Positions 54,682 to 63,144 of a DNA stretch of 64,000 nt are shown in pieces. A program made the translations under genes and the position numbers. The DNA is from Ottowia sp. SB7-C50 (GTDB taxonomy: Bacteria; Pseudomonadota; Gammaproteobacteria; Burkholderiales; Burkholderiaceae_C). Every line of letters starts with the position of its first letter. The first letter of the stretch is position 1. Under the pieces are notes generated by a model, which saw nothing but the letters and a program-made list of their open reading frames with translations, searched no databases and was not told where the DNA came from. The stretch spans positions 2,232,001 through 2,296,000 of the forward strand of contig NZ_CP136995.1 of the NCBI RefSeq assembly GCF_033110285.1, given 5' to 3'.

Positions 54682-55469
54682 CGCTCGCCGCCCCGAGGCG
54701 CCACCCAATGAAGGCCCTGCGGGCGCCGGAAATGCTGCGCCGGCTGGCCCGCGCCTGGCTGTGGGCGGCGCTGGCACTGGCGGGCGCATCCACTGCCGTG
54801 CGCGCCGCGCCGTTCCAGGACGACATGGCCCAGCGCACGCTGGCCTGCATCGCCTGCCACGGCGAACAGGGCCGCGCCGGGCCGGACGGCGATTACCCGC
54901 GCCTGGCCGGCAAGCCGGCCGGTTACCTGTACCACCAGTTGCTCAACTTCCGCGACGGCCGTCGCCACTACGGGCTGATGACGCGCCTGGTCGATGTGCT
55001 GAGCGACGACTACCTGATGGACATCGCGCGCCATTTCGCCGCCATGCAGGTGCCGTACCCACCGCCCGCGCCGCCGGCCAGCCCGCCGCCGGCCGACGTG
55101 CTGGCGCGCGGGCGCACCCTGGCGCTGCAGGGCGACCCCGGCCAGCGCCTGCCCGCCTGCGTACAGTGCCACGGCCAGCGACTGACCGGCGCCCTGCCCG
55201 ACGTGCCCGGCCTGCTGGGCCTGCCGCAGGACTACCTGACCGCGCAGCTGGGCGGCTGGCGCACCGGCCAGCGCCGCGCCCACGCACCCGACTGCATGGG
55301 CAGCATCGTGCAGCGCCTGTCCGACCGTGATGCCTACGCCGTCGTCAGCTGGCTTGCCCTGCAGCCGGTGCCGGCCGACGCCCGCCCCGCGCCCGAGCGG
55401 CCCGAACCCGAAGCCGAGTGGGCCGACCTGAAGTGCGGCGCCGCGCCGGTCGTCAGGGGGCGCCCTTGA
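54678..55469 (+). CDS. Diheme c-type cytochrome
   Basis: The protein has 263 residues from the ATG at 54678 (ATGA overlap with the OmpA gene); a second ATG at 54708 may be the functional start. The signal segment is LARAWLWAALALAGASTAVRA. The two heme sites are CIACH and CVQCH, each followed by a distal Met-containing region (YGLMTRLVDVLSDDYLMDIA; HAPDCMGSIVQRLSD). This is the tandem cytochrome c4/c553-like layout. It should be a periplasmic electron carrier and donor to, or acceptor from, the next gene's product. Confidence 0.88.
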   Translation: MTLAAPRRHPMKALRAPEMLRRLARAWLWAALALAGASTAVRAAPFQDDMAQRTLACIACHGEQGRAGPDGDYPRLAGKPAGYLYHQLLNFRDGRRHYGLMTRLVDVLSDDYLMDIARHFAAMQVPYPPPAPPASPPPADVLARGRTLALQGDPGQRLPACVQCHGQRLTGALPDVPGLLGLPQDYLTAQLGGWRTGQRRAHAPDCMGSIVQRLSDRDAYAVVSWLALQPVPADARPAPERPEPEAEWADLKCGAAPVVRGRP

Positions 55470-56755
55470 CCGCGCTGCGGCGCGCCGGACTGGCGCTGAT
55501 CGCGCTGGCGGCGGTGACGCTGGCGCTGCTGTGGCACCTCAACTTCAACGACGGCATCCGCGTGGCCGGGCCGCCACCCGCCGCAGCGGACGCCGCCACG
55601 GTGCAGCGCGGCGCCTACCTGGCGCGCGTGGGCAACTGCCTCGCCTGCCACACGGCGCGCGGCGGCCCGCCGGCGGCGGGCGGGCGACCCATCGCCACGC
55701 CCTTCGGAACCGTCTACACCAGCAATCTGACGCCCGACGACGACACGGGCATCGGCCGCTGGAGCGCCGCCGCCTTCTGGCGCGCCATGCACCACGGCCG
55801 CTCGGCCGACGGGCGGCTGCTGAACCCGGTCTTCCCCTACACGCACACCACGCTGCTGACGCGGGCCGACAGCGACGCGCTGCTGGCCTACTTTCGCAGC
55901 CTGCCGCCGCTGCACCAGCGGCCGGCGGCGCATGAATTGCGCTGGCCCTATGGCACGCAGGCGGCGCTGGCGGTGTGGCGCGCGCTGTACTTTCGCCCCG
56001 GCGGCTCGGCGGGCGACGCTTCGCTGGGTCAGCGCGCCCAGCGCGGCGCCTATCTGGTGCATGGCGTGGCGCACTGCTCGGCCTGCCATGCCGCCCGTGA
56101 CCGGCTGGGCGGCGCCGACTGGCGCGACCTGAGCGGCGGCCCCATCCCCGGCATGGGCTGGTACGCGCCCTCGCTCGTCGCGCGGCACGAAGCCGCCGTG
56201 GGCGACTGGCCCGAGGCCGAGATCGCCGCCCTGCTGCACACCGGCGCGTCGCGCCTGGGCGTGGCCAGCGGGCCGATGGCCGAAGTGGTGTTCCAGGGCA
56301 CGCAGTACCTCAGCGCCGACGACCTGGCCGACGTGGCCGCCTACCTGAAGGCGCTGCCGCCGCAGGCCACGCCGCCCGCCGCGCCCGCTGCGCCGCCCAC
56401 CCGCACGCGCCTGGCCACCGCGGGCGAAAAGCTCTACGGCCAGAAATGCGCGGCCTGCCATGGCGAGCAGGGCGAAGGCGTGCCCGGCGCCTACCCCCCA
56501 TTGGCCGGCAACCGCGCCGTGACCATGGCGCAGACGCAGAACCTGCTGCAAGTCATGCTGTACGGCGGCTTCGGCCCCGCCACGGCAGGCCGGCCCCGCC
56601 CGTTCGGCATGCCGCCCTTCGTGCTGGAACTGAACGACGCCGAAATCGCCAGCGTGCTCAGCCACATCCGCACCGCCTGGGGCAACCGCGCGGCCGAAGT
56701 GTCGCCGCTGGATGTGCTTCAGATGCGCCAGGCCAGCAGCGGCAACCTGCGTTGA
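55466..56755 (+). CDS. Membrane-anchored triheme cytochrome c (alcohol dehydrogenase subunit II-like)
   Basis: The protein has 429 residues starting with TTG at 55466, overlapping the previous stop. One N-terminal transmembrane anchor (LALIALAAVTLALLW) precedes three heme motifs CLACH, CSACH and CAACH. The domain order and phrases GRPIATPFGTVYTSNLTPDDDTGIGRWS and NPVFPYTHTTLLTRADSDALLAYFRSLPP match the cytochrome subunit of membrane quinoprotein or flavin dehydrogenases. No dehydrogenase subunit is adjacent, so the electron donor is unknown. It ends the FecR-OmpA-cytochrome operon. Confidence 0.9.
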   Translation: MTALRRAGLALIALAAVTLALLWHLNFNDGIRVAGPPPAAADAATVQRGAYLARVGNCLACHTARGGPPAAGGRPIATPFGTVYTSNLTPDDDTGIGRWSAAAFWRAMHHGRSADGRLLNPVFPYTHTTLLTRADSDALLAYFRSLPPLHQRPAAHELRWPYGTQAALAVWRALYFRPGGSAGDASLGQRAQRGAYLVHGVAHCSACHAARDRLGGADWRDLSGGPIPGMGWYAPSLVARHEAAVGDWPEAEIAALLHTGASRLGVASGPMAEVVFQGTQYLSADDLADVAAYLKALPPQATPPAAPAAPPTRTRLATAGEKLYGQKCAACHGEQGEGVPGAYPPLAGNRAVTMAQTQNLLQVMLYGGFGPATAGRPRPFGMPPFVLELNDAEIASVLSHIRTAWGNRAAEVSPLDVLQMRQASSGNLR

Positions 56756-56780
56756 TGTGGCGCCAAAGGCGCGGCGCGTT

Positions 56781-56842
56781 TCTATCAAATTGATAGCATT
56801 ATGCGCTTTCTGGACAAGCGCTGGGACGCATTTTTATATCAA
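56781..56842. repeat. Dispersed repeat after the cytochrome operon
   Basis: CTATCAAATTGATAGCATTATGC is followed by GCTTTCTGGACAAGCGC and a TTTTTATATCAAA tail. The first 14 nt are themselves palindromic (CTATCAA/TTGATAG). Confidence 0.75.
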
Positions 56843-56850
56843 ATCAACAG

Positions 56851-56959
56851 CCGGACGCAGAGGACGCAAAGATTTCGCAGAGGACGCAAAAAAAAACCAA
56901 AAAATTCATTGGCTGTTTCTTTCGCGTCCTTCGCGCCCCTTCGCGTCCTTCGCGTCCGG
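56851..56959. repeat. 109-bp palindrome carrying a symmetrical GGACGC/GCGTCC array
   Basis: The ends CCGGACGC and GCGTCCGG are perfect reverse complements. GGACGC occurs at 56853, 56862 and 56882, and GCGTCC at 56924, 56943 and 56952, with mirrored 9- and 19-20-nt spacing. The centre is A/T-rich. It fills most of the 237-bp gap before the flavin-fold gene together with the repeat at 56781-56842. Confidence 0.75.
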
Positions 56960-56992
56960 TTTTCTCTCCCCGTTTCGTTTTAGGCCACCAAA

Positions 56993-57481
56993 ATGACCAC
57001 CGCCCACCTGCCCCGCCTTGGCCACACCTTGCGCGATCTGCTGTTTGCGCGCCGCTTTGCTGCACTGGGCACGCTGGACGCCAGCGGCGGCGTGTTCGTG
57101 TCGATGGTGCCGTACGCCATCGACACCGCCACGCGCCGGCTGGTGCTGCACGTCAGCGGCCTGGCCGGGCACACGGGCCACATGCAGGCCGAACCGCGCG
57201 TGTCGCTGCTGGTGACCGGCGCCGACCAGCCGGGCGAGCCGGTGCATGACCTGCCGCGCGTCACCCTGCAGGCGCTGGCGGGCACGCCCGATCCGGGGTC
57301 GGACGCCTGGGCGTCGGCCCGCGCCGCCTACCTGCAGCGCTTTCCAGAGGCCGAGCCGATGACCGCCCTGCCCGATTTCCGCTTTGTCACGCTTGAATTA
57401 ACCGGCGCGCGCCAGGTGGCCGGCTTTGGCAGTGCGCGCAGCGTGTCGGCGGACGAGCTGGCGCAGGTGCTGTCGGCGTGA
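56993..57481 (+). CDS. Pyridoxamine 5'-phosphate oxidase-fold protein (HugZ-like)
   Basis: This 162-residue split-barrel protein reads RRFAALGTLDASGGVFVSMVPYAIDTATRRLVLHVSGLAGHTGHMQAEPRVSLLV, followed by RVTLQALAG and FPEAEPMTALPDFRFVTLELTGARQVAGFGSA. This is the FMN- or heme-binding HugZ/PNPOx-like pattern (VGGFG-type C-terminal motif as VAGFGSA). The function could be heme or flavin binding. Its stop overlaps the start of the RluA-like gene (GTGA), so the two are translationally coupled. Confidence 0.85.
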   Translation: MTTAHLPRLGHTLRDLLFARRFAALGTLDASGGVFVSMVPYAIDTATRRLVLHVSGLAGHTGHMQAEPRVSLLVTGADQPGEPVHDLPRVTLQALAGTPDPGSDAWASARAAYLQRFPEAEPMTALPDFRFVTLELTGARQVAGFGSARSVSADELAQVLSA

Positions 57482-58158
57482 CCGCCGACGGCTCGGCACA
57501 GGCCGAAACGCCCACACCGGACGCGCTGCACGCGCTGTACGAAGACGCGCACCTGCTGGCCCTGGACAAGCCCGCCGGCCTGCTGTCGGTGCCCGGACGC
57601 GGGCCCGAGCGCGCCGACTGCCTGAGCGCGCGGGCGCAGCAGCGCTGGCCGGACGCGCTGGTGGTGCACCGGCTCGACCAGGCCACCAGCGGGCTAATGC
57701 TGCTGGCGCGCAGCCTGCCCACGCAGCGCCTGCTGGGCGCCGCCTTTGCCGAACGCCGCATCGCCAAGCGGTACGAAGCGCTGGTGCACGGCCGGCTTGA
57801 TCTGCCCGCCGGCGCGCCCGACGGCTGGGCCGAGATCGACCTGCCGCTCATCGTCGACTGGCCCAACCGCCCGCGCAGCAAGGTTGACCACGACATCGGC
57901 AAGCCCAGCCTGACGCGCTGGCAGCCGCTGGCCTACGACGCGGCGCGCCACGTCACGCGGCTGGCACTGGCGCCGGTCACGGGCCGCTCGCACCAGCTGC
58001 GGGTGCACCTGCAGGCCATCGGCCACGCCATCGTCGGCGACACGCTGTACGGCCCGCCCGACGACGCGCCGCGCCTGATGCTGCATGCGTGCGAGGTGCG
58101 CCTGGCGCACCCCATCACGGGCGATGCGCTGGCGCTGCACAGCCCGGCGCCTTTCTGA
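57478..58158 (+). CDS. RluA-family pseudouridine synthase
   Basis: The 226-residue protein starts with GTG at 57478. The catalytic motif HRLDQATSGLMLLA contains the active-site Asp, preceded by LLALDKPAGLLSVPGRG. RRIAKRYEALVHG and PVTGRSHQLRVHLQAIGHAIVGDTLYG complete the RluA family. No S4 domain is present, which suits RluA rather than RluC/D (substrates 23S U746 and tRNA U32 in E. coli). The exact target is not provable here. Confidence 0.92.
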   Translation: MTADGSAQAETPTPDALHALYEDAHLLALDKPAGLLSVPGRGPERADCLSARAQQRWPDALVVHRLDQATSGLMLLARSLPTQRLLGAAFAERRIAKRYEALVHGRLDLPAGAPDGWAEIDLPLIVDWPNRPRSKVDHDIGKPSLTRWQPLAYDAARHVTRLALAPVTGRSHQLRVHLQAIGHAIVGDTLYGPPDDAPRLMLHACEVRLAHPITGDALALHSPAPF

Positions 58159-58291
58159 CCAGGCCGCCGCGCCCGCCGGCATGTGGCATATCGCGCCACG
58201 TCGGTACGGGCAGCCGTCCTACGGGACGTGCGCTGGCCGGCGGCTACAGTGCATTCACTGTTTTTAAACCACCCCCTCAGAGGAGTTCATC

Positions 58292-58879
58292 TTGAAAAAA
58301 ATCAACCTGCGTACCGTTTCGCTGGCCATCGCGCTGGGTCTGGGCAGCGTCGCCATGGTCGGCTGCACCACCACCACGCAAACGTCCAAGGCCGCGCCGG
58401 CCAGCAGCCGCGCCGCGATGGAAACGGCCGTCAACGAGACGCTGTCGCGCCTGTACAGCACGGTGCCGGGTTCGCGCGAAATGGTGAGCAAGGCCGCTGG
58501 CGTGCTGGTGTTCCCGGCCGTGGTGGGTGGCTCCTTCGTGGTCGGCGCCGACCACGGCAAGGGCGCGCTGCGCGTGGGCGGCAGCACCGTCAACTACTAC
58601 AGCACCACCAGCGCCTCCATCGGCTTCCAGGCCGGCGGCCAGTCGCGCTCGGTCATCTACGTGTTCAACACGCAGGACGCGCTGCAGAAGTTCCGCAACA
58701 GCAACGGCTGGACGGCCGACGCCGACGCCACCGTGGCCATCGGCACCGTGGGCGCCAACGGCCACGTGGACACCAAGACCGTCCAGCAGCCCGTGGCCAG
58801 CTTCGTGCTGACCAACGTCGGCCTGGAAGCCGGCGTGGCCGTGGGCGGCAGCAAGATCACCCCGATCAACCTGCCCTGA
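58292..58879 (+). CDS. YSC84-like lipoprotein
   Basis: This 195-residue protein starts with TTG at 58292, supported by GAGGAG 7 nt upstream. The signal peptide ends with lipobox AMVGC. The body matches the YSC84/Ysc84-like lipid-binding domain: KAAGVLVFPAVVGGSFVVGADHGKGALRV, TSASIGFQAGGQSRSVIYVFNTQDALQKF and NVGLEAGVAVGGSKITPI. It is an outer-envelope lipoprotein of unknown role, monocistronic. Domain limits are about residues 40-195. Confidence 0.88.
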   Translation: MKKINLRTVSLAIALGLGSVAMVGCTTTTQTSKAAPASSRAAMETAVNETLSRLYSTVPGSREMVSKAAGVLVFPAVVGGSFVVGADHGKGALRVGGSTVNYYSTTSASIGFQAGGQSRSVIYVFNTQDALQKFRNSNGWTADADATVAIGTVGANGHVDTKTVQQPVASFVLTNVGLEAGVAVGGSKITPINLP

Positions 58880-59011
58880 TCGCTGGATCGATCACTCGTC
58901 GGCTCGCGCGTTCCGCATTCAACCTTCGGGTTGATGCGCGGGCCGCGATACGAAAAGTGAAGGGTGTCGCATGATGGCGGCACCCTTTTTGTTTTTCTGG
59001 AGCCACCACCC

Positions 59012-59782
59012 ATGCCCGCCAGTGCCAGCCGCCACCTTTACATCCTCACGGGCGCATCGCGCGGCATGGGCCAGGCCATGGCGCAGCAGTTGCTGGCGCC
59101 CGGCCATACGCTGCTGACGCTGTCGCGCCAGCCCGACCCGGCGCTGCAGGCCACGGCCAGCGCTGCCAGCGCCGACCTGCATTCGTGGCAGGCCGACCTG
59201 GCCGACGCCGGCCCCGTGGCCACGCGCCTGGCCGATTGGCTGCGCGGGCACAACGCCGCCGCGTTTGCCAGCGCCACCCTCATCAACAACGCCGGCGTCA
59301 TTCCCGCCATCCAGCCGCTGCGCGATGCCGACGGCGACGACCTGGCCCATGCGCTGCGCTTGGGACTCGAAGCGCCCATGCGCCTGACCGCCGCCTTCCT
59401 GAACGCCACGCGCGACTGGCCGGGCGTGCGCCGGGTGCTCAATATTTCGTCCGGCCTGGGCCGGCGCCCCATGGCGTCGCAGGCCGGCTACTGCGCCGCC
59501 AAGGCGGGCATGGACCACTTCACCCGCTGCCTGGCGCTGGACGAAGCGCAGGCGCCCAACGGCGCGCGCGTCTGTTCGCTGGCGCCCGGCGTCATCGACA
59601 CCGACATGCAGGCCCAGCTGCGCGGCGCCGACGCGGCCGACTTCCCCGACCGCGGCAATTTCGAGCGCCTGAAGTCCGGCGGCCAGCTCACCTCGACCGA
59701 CGAAGCCGCGCGGCGCGTGCTGGCGTATCTGGGGCGGCCGGATTTTGGCCGCGAGCCGGTGGCGGACGTGCGGGACGCCTGA
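59012..59782 (+). CDS. SDR-family oxidoreductase (sepiapterin reductase-like)
   Basis: The protein has 256 residues from the ATG at 59012 with GGAG upstream. The nucleotide motif is TGASRGMGQAMAQQLL, followed by NNAGVIPAIQPL. The catalytic Ser/Tyr/Lys lie in ISSGLGRRPMASQAGYCAAKAG, and SLAPGVIDTDMQ follows. The layout (LINNAG, long helix, DTDMQ) resembles YueD/benzil reductase and sepiapterin reductase-type SDRs. The substrate is unknown. It is a single gene before a terminator. Confidence 0.88.
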   Translation: MPASASRHLYILTGASRGMGQAMAQQLLAPGHTLLTLSRQPDPALQATASAASADLHSWQADLADAGPVATRLADWLRGHNAAAFASATLINNAGVIPAIQPLRDADGDDLAHALRLGLEAPMRLTAAFLNATRDWPGVRRVLNISSGLGRRPMASQAGYCAAKAGMDHFTRCLALDEAQAPNGARVCSLAPGVIDTDMQAQLRGADAADFPDRGNFERLKSGGQLTSTDEAARRVLAYLGRPDFGREPVADVRDA

Positions 59783-59850
59783 CACCCGCTCGCCATCAGG
59801 CCCCCTTGCGCCCGCATCAAAGCTGCGTCCAGTAAAGCCACGTGCGGACG

Positions 59851-59875
59851 AAAAAAACGGCCCCGAAGGGCCGTT
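59851..59875 (-). terminator. Rho-independent terminator for the IPTL-CTERM gene
   Basis: The stem AACGGCCC / GGGCCGTT (59856-59863 and 59868-59875) closes on a CGAA loop (written on the plus strand). A7 at 59851-59857 is read as a U-tract on the minus strand. The plus-strand side ends TTCTT and may also stop the SDR transcript. Confidence 0.88.
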
Positions 59876-59904
59876 CTTAGTCGCCTGACGTGCGCCGCAA
59901 CCCG

Positions 59905-60963
59905 TCAACCGTTTTTCTTGCGGCGCGCGCGCATCCCCAGCCCACCCAACAGCGCGATCAGCGACCAGAGCGCGCCTTCGGCCAGCGTCGGCACTGGCGT
60001 GGGCGCCGCCGGCGGCTGCGGCGCCGTGACCACGATGGTGATCGACAGCGGCGGGCTGATGCCGCCCGCGTTGGTGGCGACGATCTGCAGCGGATAGATG
60101 CCCGCCTTCGTGGGCGTGCCCGTGATGGCGCCGGTCTTAGGGTCAAACACCAGTCCCGGCGGCAACGCGCCACCGGTGATGGCGTAGGTGACCGGCAGCG
60201 TGACGTTGTTCGGCCCAGTGGTGGGCGTGAAGCCGACATAAGTCGTCCCCACCACGCCTGCGGGCGCAACGCCCGACAACACCGGCGGAATGGCCAGCGC
60301 GTCGAAGTTCTGCAACGTTGGGCCGCCGCGCACAAGCCGGGCGTACGTCGGCGCACCGGTACCGTTGCGATAGCCGTCAGGGCCTGAGTCAAAATTCATC
60401 GAGAGAACGTAGTCCAGAGTGGCACCCTCTAGTTGAGGCGTATGCGTGCTCGACCAGAAATACCCATAGCCGGTGCCGTTGGTGTTCCACTGCCACAGAG
60501 GAAATTGGGTGATATTGATTTTGGGCTTGTCACAACCCCATTCGACGATCGAATCCAGTTCCTTGATGTTAGGCAGGCGCCAGTCGGTGTAGCCCAGATT
60601 CTGTGTACCGGGGGCGCCCGCATTGACCTTGTCCACCTGATCGAAAACAACCATCTCGGGAGACTTTTGGTCCCACACGAACCGGCCGGCCAGACCGGTG
60701 CACGTCTTGCCGTCCCAGGTCATCCCCTCTGGGCAACGTTTCCAGATCAGCCCGGTGAGCAGGTGGGTCACCGTGCCATCGCCGTTGTCGGAGAAAGCAC
60801 TGTCTGGTGTGGTCAATGCATAAGTGGGATCAGCAACCGGATTGGGGTTGCCCTGGTACGGAGAAGGATTCACCGACGGGCACATTTGACCAGGCGCCTG
60901 CGCGTGCGCCAGTCCGGTCAACGCGATCAAGCTGAGGGCAACGACATTTCGGATGACATTCAT
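59905..60963 (-). CDS. DUF1566 surface protein with putative Ig-like domain and IPTL-type C-terminal sorting signal
   Basis: The protein has 352 residues. The signal peptide VVALSLIALTGLAHA is followed by a DUF1566 (Lcl) domain: FSDNGDGTVTHLLTGLIWKRC, GYTDWRLPNIKELDSIV, YFWSSTHT and ARLVRGG. A He-PIG/Ig-like repeat follows (VTYAITGGALPPGLVFDPKTGAITGTPTKAGIYPLQIVATNAGG). The end VPTLAEGALWSLIALLGGLGMRARRKKNG is a sorting tail: motif, transmembrane helix, Arg/Lys cluster. IPTL-CTERM tails belong to the exosortase/archaeosortase system, so the protein is probably processed and released or anchored at the surface. Confidence 0.88.
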   Translation of the reverse strand: MNVIRNVVALSLIALTGLAHAQAPGQMCPSVNPSPYQGNPNPVADPTYALTTPDSAFSDNGDGTVTHLLTGLIWKRCPEGMTWDGKTCTGLAGRFVWDQKSPEMVVFDQVDKVNAGAPGTQNLGYTDWRLPNIKELDSIVEWGCDKPKINITQFPLWQWNTNGTGYGYFWSSTHTPQLEGATLDYVLSMNFDSGPDGYRNGTGAPTYARLVRGGPTLQNFDALAIPPVLSGVAPAGVVGTTYVGFTPTTGPNNVTLPVTYAITGGALPPGLVFDPKTGAITGTPTKAGIYPLQIVATNAGGISPPLSITIVVTAPQPPAAPTPVPTLAEGALWSLIALLGGLGMRARRKKNG

Positions 60964-61057
60964 GATGGCTCTTTCCTTAAACCGAACGCGCTGGCAAATG
61001 CTTGACCCGCCAGGCCGTGCGGCAATTTGTGCGTCTGGTCGATACCTGGATGAGACT

Positions 61058-61969
61058 TCAAAGACCATTTCTCACGAGCCGCACGCTACGTGCTATAAAG
61101 GGCTCTCCCTTCACGTTGCTCGAAACATAATCAAAGTTCACGAATGCCACGCTGTGCTTCGCGCTTGTATGCCGCATGGCGTAGGACGTGCCCGTCCAAT
61201 AAGTCCCTTCAAACCTTGGACCCAGGGTATTTGGAAAGTACATTGGATCGATCATGGGCGCAGGGCGCCCGTAGTCCACAAGGTTGTGCAGCTCCAGACG
61301 TGTCGGCATACGCCAATCGGACTTGCCGCACAGTCCCGCCTTGTTGACGGCGGCCGTGTATTGCACGGTGTCGCAGGTGCCGATGGCGTAACACTTGGCG
61401 CCATCACCGTCGGTTGACGCTTGAGTCGGGCGGTAGGTACGGTCCGGGTTGTGCCACACGTAAGTCCACGCCACGTCGCGCAAACCTTTGTTAGCGGGAG
61501 CCTCGTCGTAGGTCTTCACCTCCCACAGCAGGCCGGTGTTATTGTCGTAAGTGCAGCCCCAGTCGTCTGGCCCCGTGCCCAGTGTCGCCGTGGCCGGGAG
61601 CTTGGCACCGCTGTTGCTGATCTTCGTGAAGTCGAACCCGTTGGCCTGAGTGATCGGGTTGCCCGCGCCATCGACGCCCACCTGTACCGGCGTGCTGGCG
61701 CCCGCCTTGGTCAACTGGCCCTTGACCGCGGCAGCGTCGCGCCCGTAGCGAGCGTCCTCGCCACCGTGCACGGGCATCTTCTCGCAAGTGGTGGTGGCTG
61801 TTACGGCCGTCTGCGTGCGATCCTCATACCGCGGCTCATGGGTCCGGCAATATTCGACGCCGGTGTCATTCAGCGGACCCGCATGTGCGCTGCCTGCAAG
61901 GCCCAGGAGCATGGCCAATCCGACGCCGAGCACATGCGGCGTTGGAGCGATCAATGGAGTGTTGTGCAT
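61058..61969 (-). CDS. DUF1566 exported protein, paralogue without sorting tail
   Basis: The protein has 303 residues from the ATG at 61969. The signal peptide HVLGVGLAMLLGLAGSAHA is followed by a Cys-rich N-terminal region (YCRTHEPRYEDRTQTAVTATTTCEKMPVHGG). The DUF1566 domain reads WGCTYDNNTGLLWEVKTYD, GKSDWRMPTRLELHNLVDYGRP, GTYWTGTSY and ARSVRLVRNG. It stops there, with no Ig repeat and no IPTL tail. It lies 94 bp upstream of its IPTL-tailed relative on the same strand, so the two may be co-expressed. Codon and base use are less GC-rich than in neighbours. Confidence 0.85.
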   Translation of the reverse strand: MHNTPLIAPTPHVLGVGLAMLLGLAGSAHAGPLNDTGVEYCRTHEPRYEDRTQTAVTATTTCEKMPVHGGEDARYGRDAAAVKGQLTKAGASTPVQVGVDGAGNPITQANGFDFTKISNSGAKLPATATLGTGPDDWGCTYDNNTGLLWEVKTYDEAPANKGLRDVAWTYVWHNPDRTYRPTQASTDGDGAKCYAIGTCDTVQYTAAVNKAGLCGKSDWRMPTRLELHNLVDYGRPAPMIDPMYFPNTLGPRFEGTYWTGTSYAMRHTSAKHSVAFVNFDYVSSNVKGEPFIARSVRLVRNGL

Positions 61970-62010
61970 GGCAGCCACCGTGATATGAGTGGCCGAAATG
62001 TAGCTCTTTA

Positions 62011-62060
62011 TTGCCAAATCAAACCATTGGGATAATCCATATGTGTGCAATTTTTGGCAA
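62011..62060. promoter_or_regulatory. Nested inverted repeat upstream of the DUF1566 pair
   Basis: TTGCCAAA (62011-62018) and TTTGGCAA (62053-62060) form perfect 8-bp arms. Near the same centre lies GGATaATCC (62030-62038). It sits 42-91 bp before the ATG at 61969 in an A/T-rich 269-bp gap, so it is a candidate operator for the DUF1566 operon. Confidence 0.4.
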
Positions 62061-62238
62061 ATATGGTGCCTTTTACACCCAAAAAGCGACAACGGCGCTC
62101 TTTTGGACACCGCGGTTCAACTGTCTACGCACGGCTGCACAAGTGAAATTACTATCACAAAAGTAGCATTAACCCTTTATCTGATCAGCGAATCGCTCAT
62201 GATGTGAACGCGAACTCCGTCCACGCCAACGGCGCAAC

Positions 62239-63144
62239 TCAATATACCTGCGGCACCACCATCCCATCCGGCACCGGATGCCGCTCATAGTCGTCGTGCC
62301 GTACGCGCGGCGGCAGCTCGATCACGGGCCGCTCGCTGTCGACGTAGGGCATCTGGCTGAGCAGGTGGGTGATGCAGTTCAGGCGCGCCTTCTTCTTGTC
62401 GTCGGCGGGCACCACCCACCAAGGGGCTTCGGCGATGTGGGTGCGCTGCAGCATCTCCTCCTTGGCCTTGGTGTAGTCCTCCCAGCGGCGGCGGCTTTCC
62501 AGGTCCATGGGGCTGAGCTTCCATTGCTTCAGCGGGTCGTGGATGCGGCCCAGGAAGCGCAGGTTCTGCTCGTCGTCAGAGATCGAGAACCAGTACTTGA
62601 TGAGCTGGATGCCCGAGCGCACCAGCATCTTTTCAAATTCGGGCACGCTGCGGAAGAACTCCTCCAGCTCGGCGTCGGTGCAGAAGCCCATTACGCGCTC
62701 GACGCCGGCGCGGTTGTACCAGCTGCGGTCGAACAGCAGGATTTCGCCCGCCGCCGGCAGGTGCGACACGTAGCGCTGAAAGTACCACTGCGTCCTTTCG
62801 CGGTTGTTGGGCGCGGGCAGCGCGGCCACGCGGCACACGCGCGGGTTCAGGCGCTGGGTGATGCGCTTGATGACGCCGCCCTTGCCGGCCGCGTCGCGCC
62901 CTTCGAAGATGATGACCACCTTGTGGCCGGTGTGCTGCACCCAGTCCTGCAGCTTGACCAGTTCGCCCTGCAGGCGGAACAGCTCCCTGAAGTACTGCTG
63001 GCGCGCGCTGCGGTAGGCGGGCGAATCGGTCATCACGCCGGCCACGGCGTCGATGTTGCGGTCTTCCAGCTCCATTTCCAGCTCTTCGTCGTAGCCGTCC
63101 AGCAGTTCGCCGCGCAGGCGTTTCATCATTTCTTCTTCGCTCAT
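62239..63144 (-). CDS. ppk2: Polyphosphate kinase 2
   Basis: This 301-residue PPK2 uses polyphosphate to phosphorylate nucleotides. The N-terminal helical part is followed by Walker A EGRDAAGKGG (81-90), the Walker B/lid region LLFDRSWYNRAGVERVMGFC and KYWFSISDDEQNLRFLGRIHDPLKQWKLSPMD. The size and single domain match class I PPK2 (ADP- or GDP-phosphorylating). The ATG at 63144 is the family start; the open frame continues to 63474 without meaning. It is divergent from bktB. Polyphosphate and PHA granules are often co-regulated. Confidence 0.94.
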   Translation of the reverse strand: MSEEEMMKRLRGELLDGYDEELEMELEDRNIDAVAGVMTDSPAYRSARQQYFRELFRLQGELVKLQDWVQHTGHKVVIIFEGRDAAGKGGVIKRITQRLNPRVCRVAALPAPNNRERTQWYFQRYVSHLPAAGEILLFDRSWYNRAGVERVMGFCTDAELEEFFRSVPEFEKMLVRSGIQLIKYWFSISDDEQNLRFLGRIHDPLKQWKLSPMDLESRRRWEDYTKAKEEMLQRTHIAEAPWWVVPADDKKKARLNCITHLLSQMPYVDSERPVIELPPRVRHDDYERHPVPDGMVVPQVY

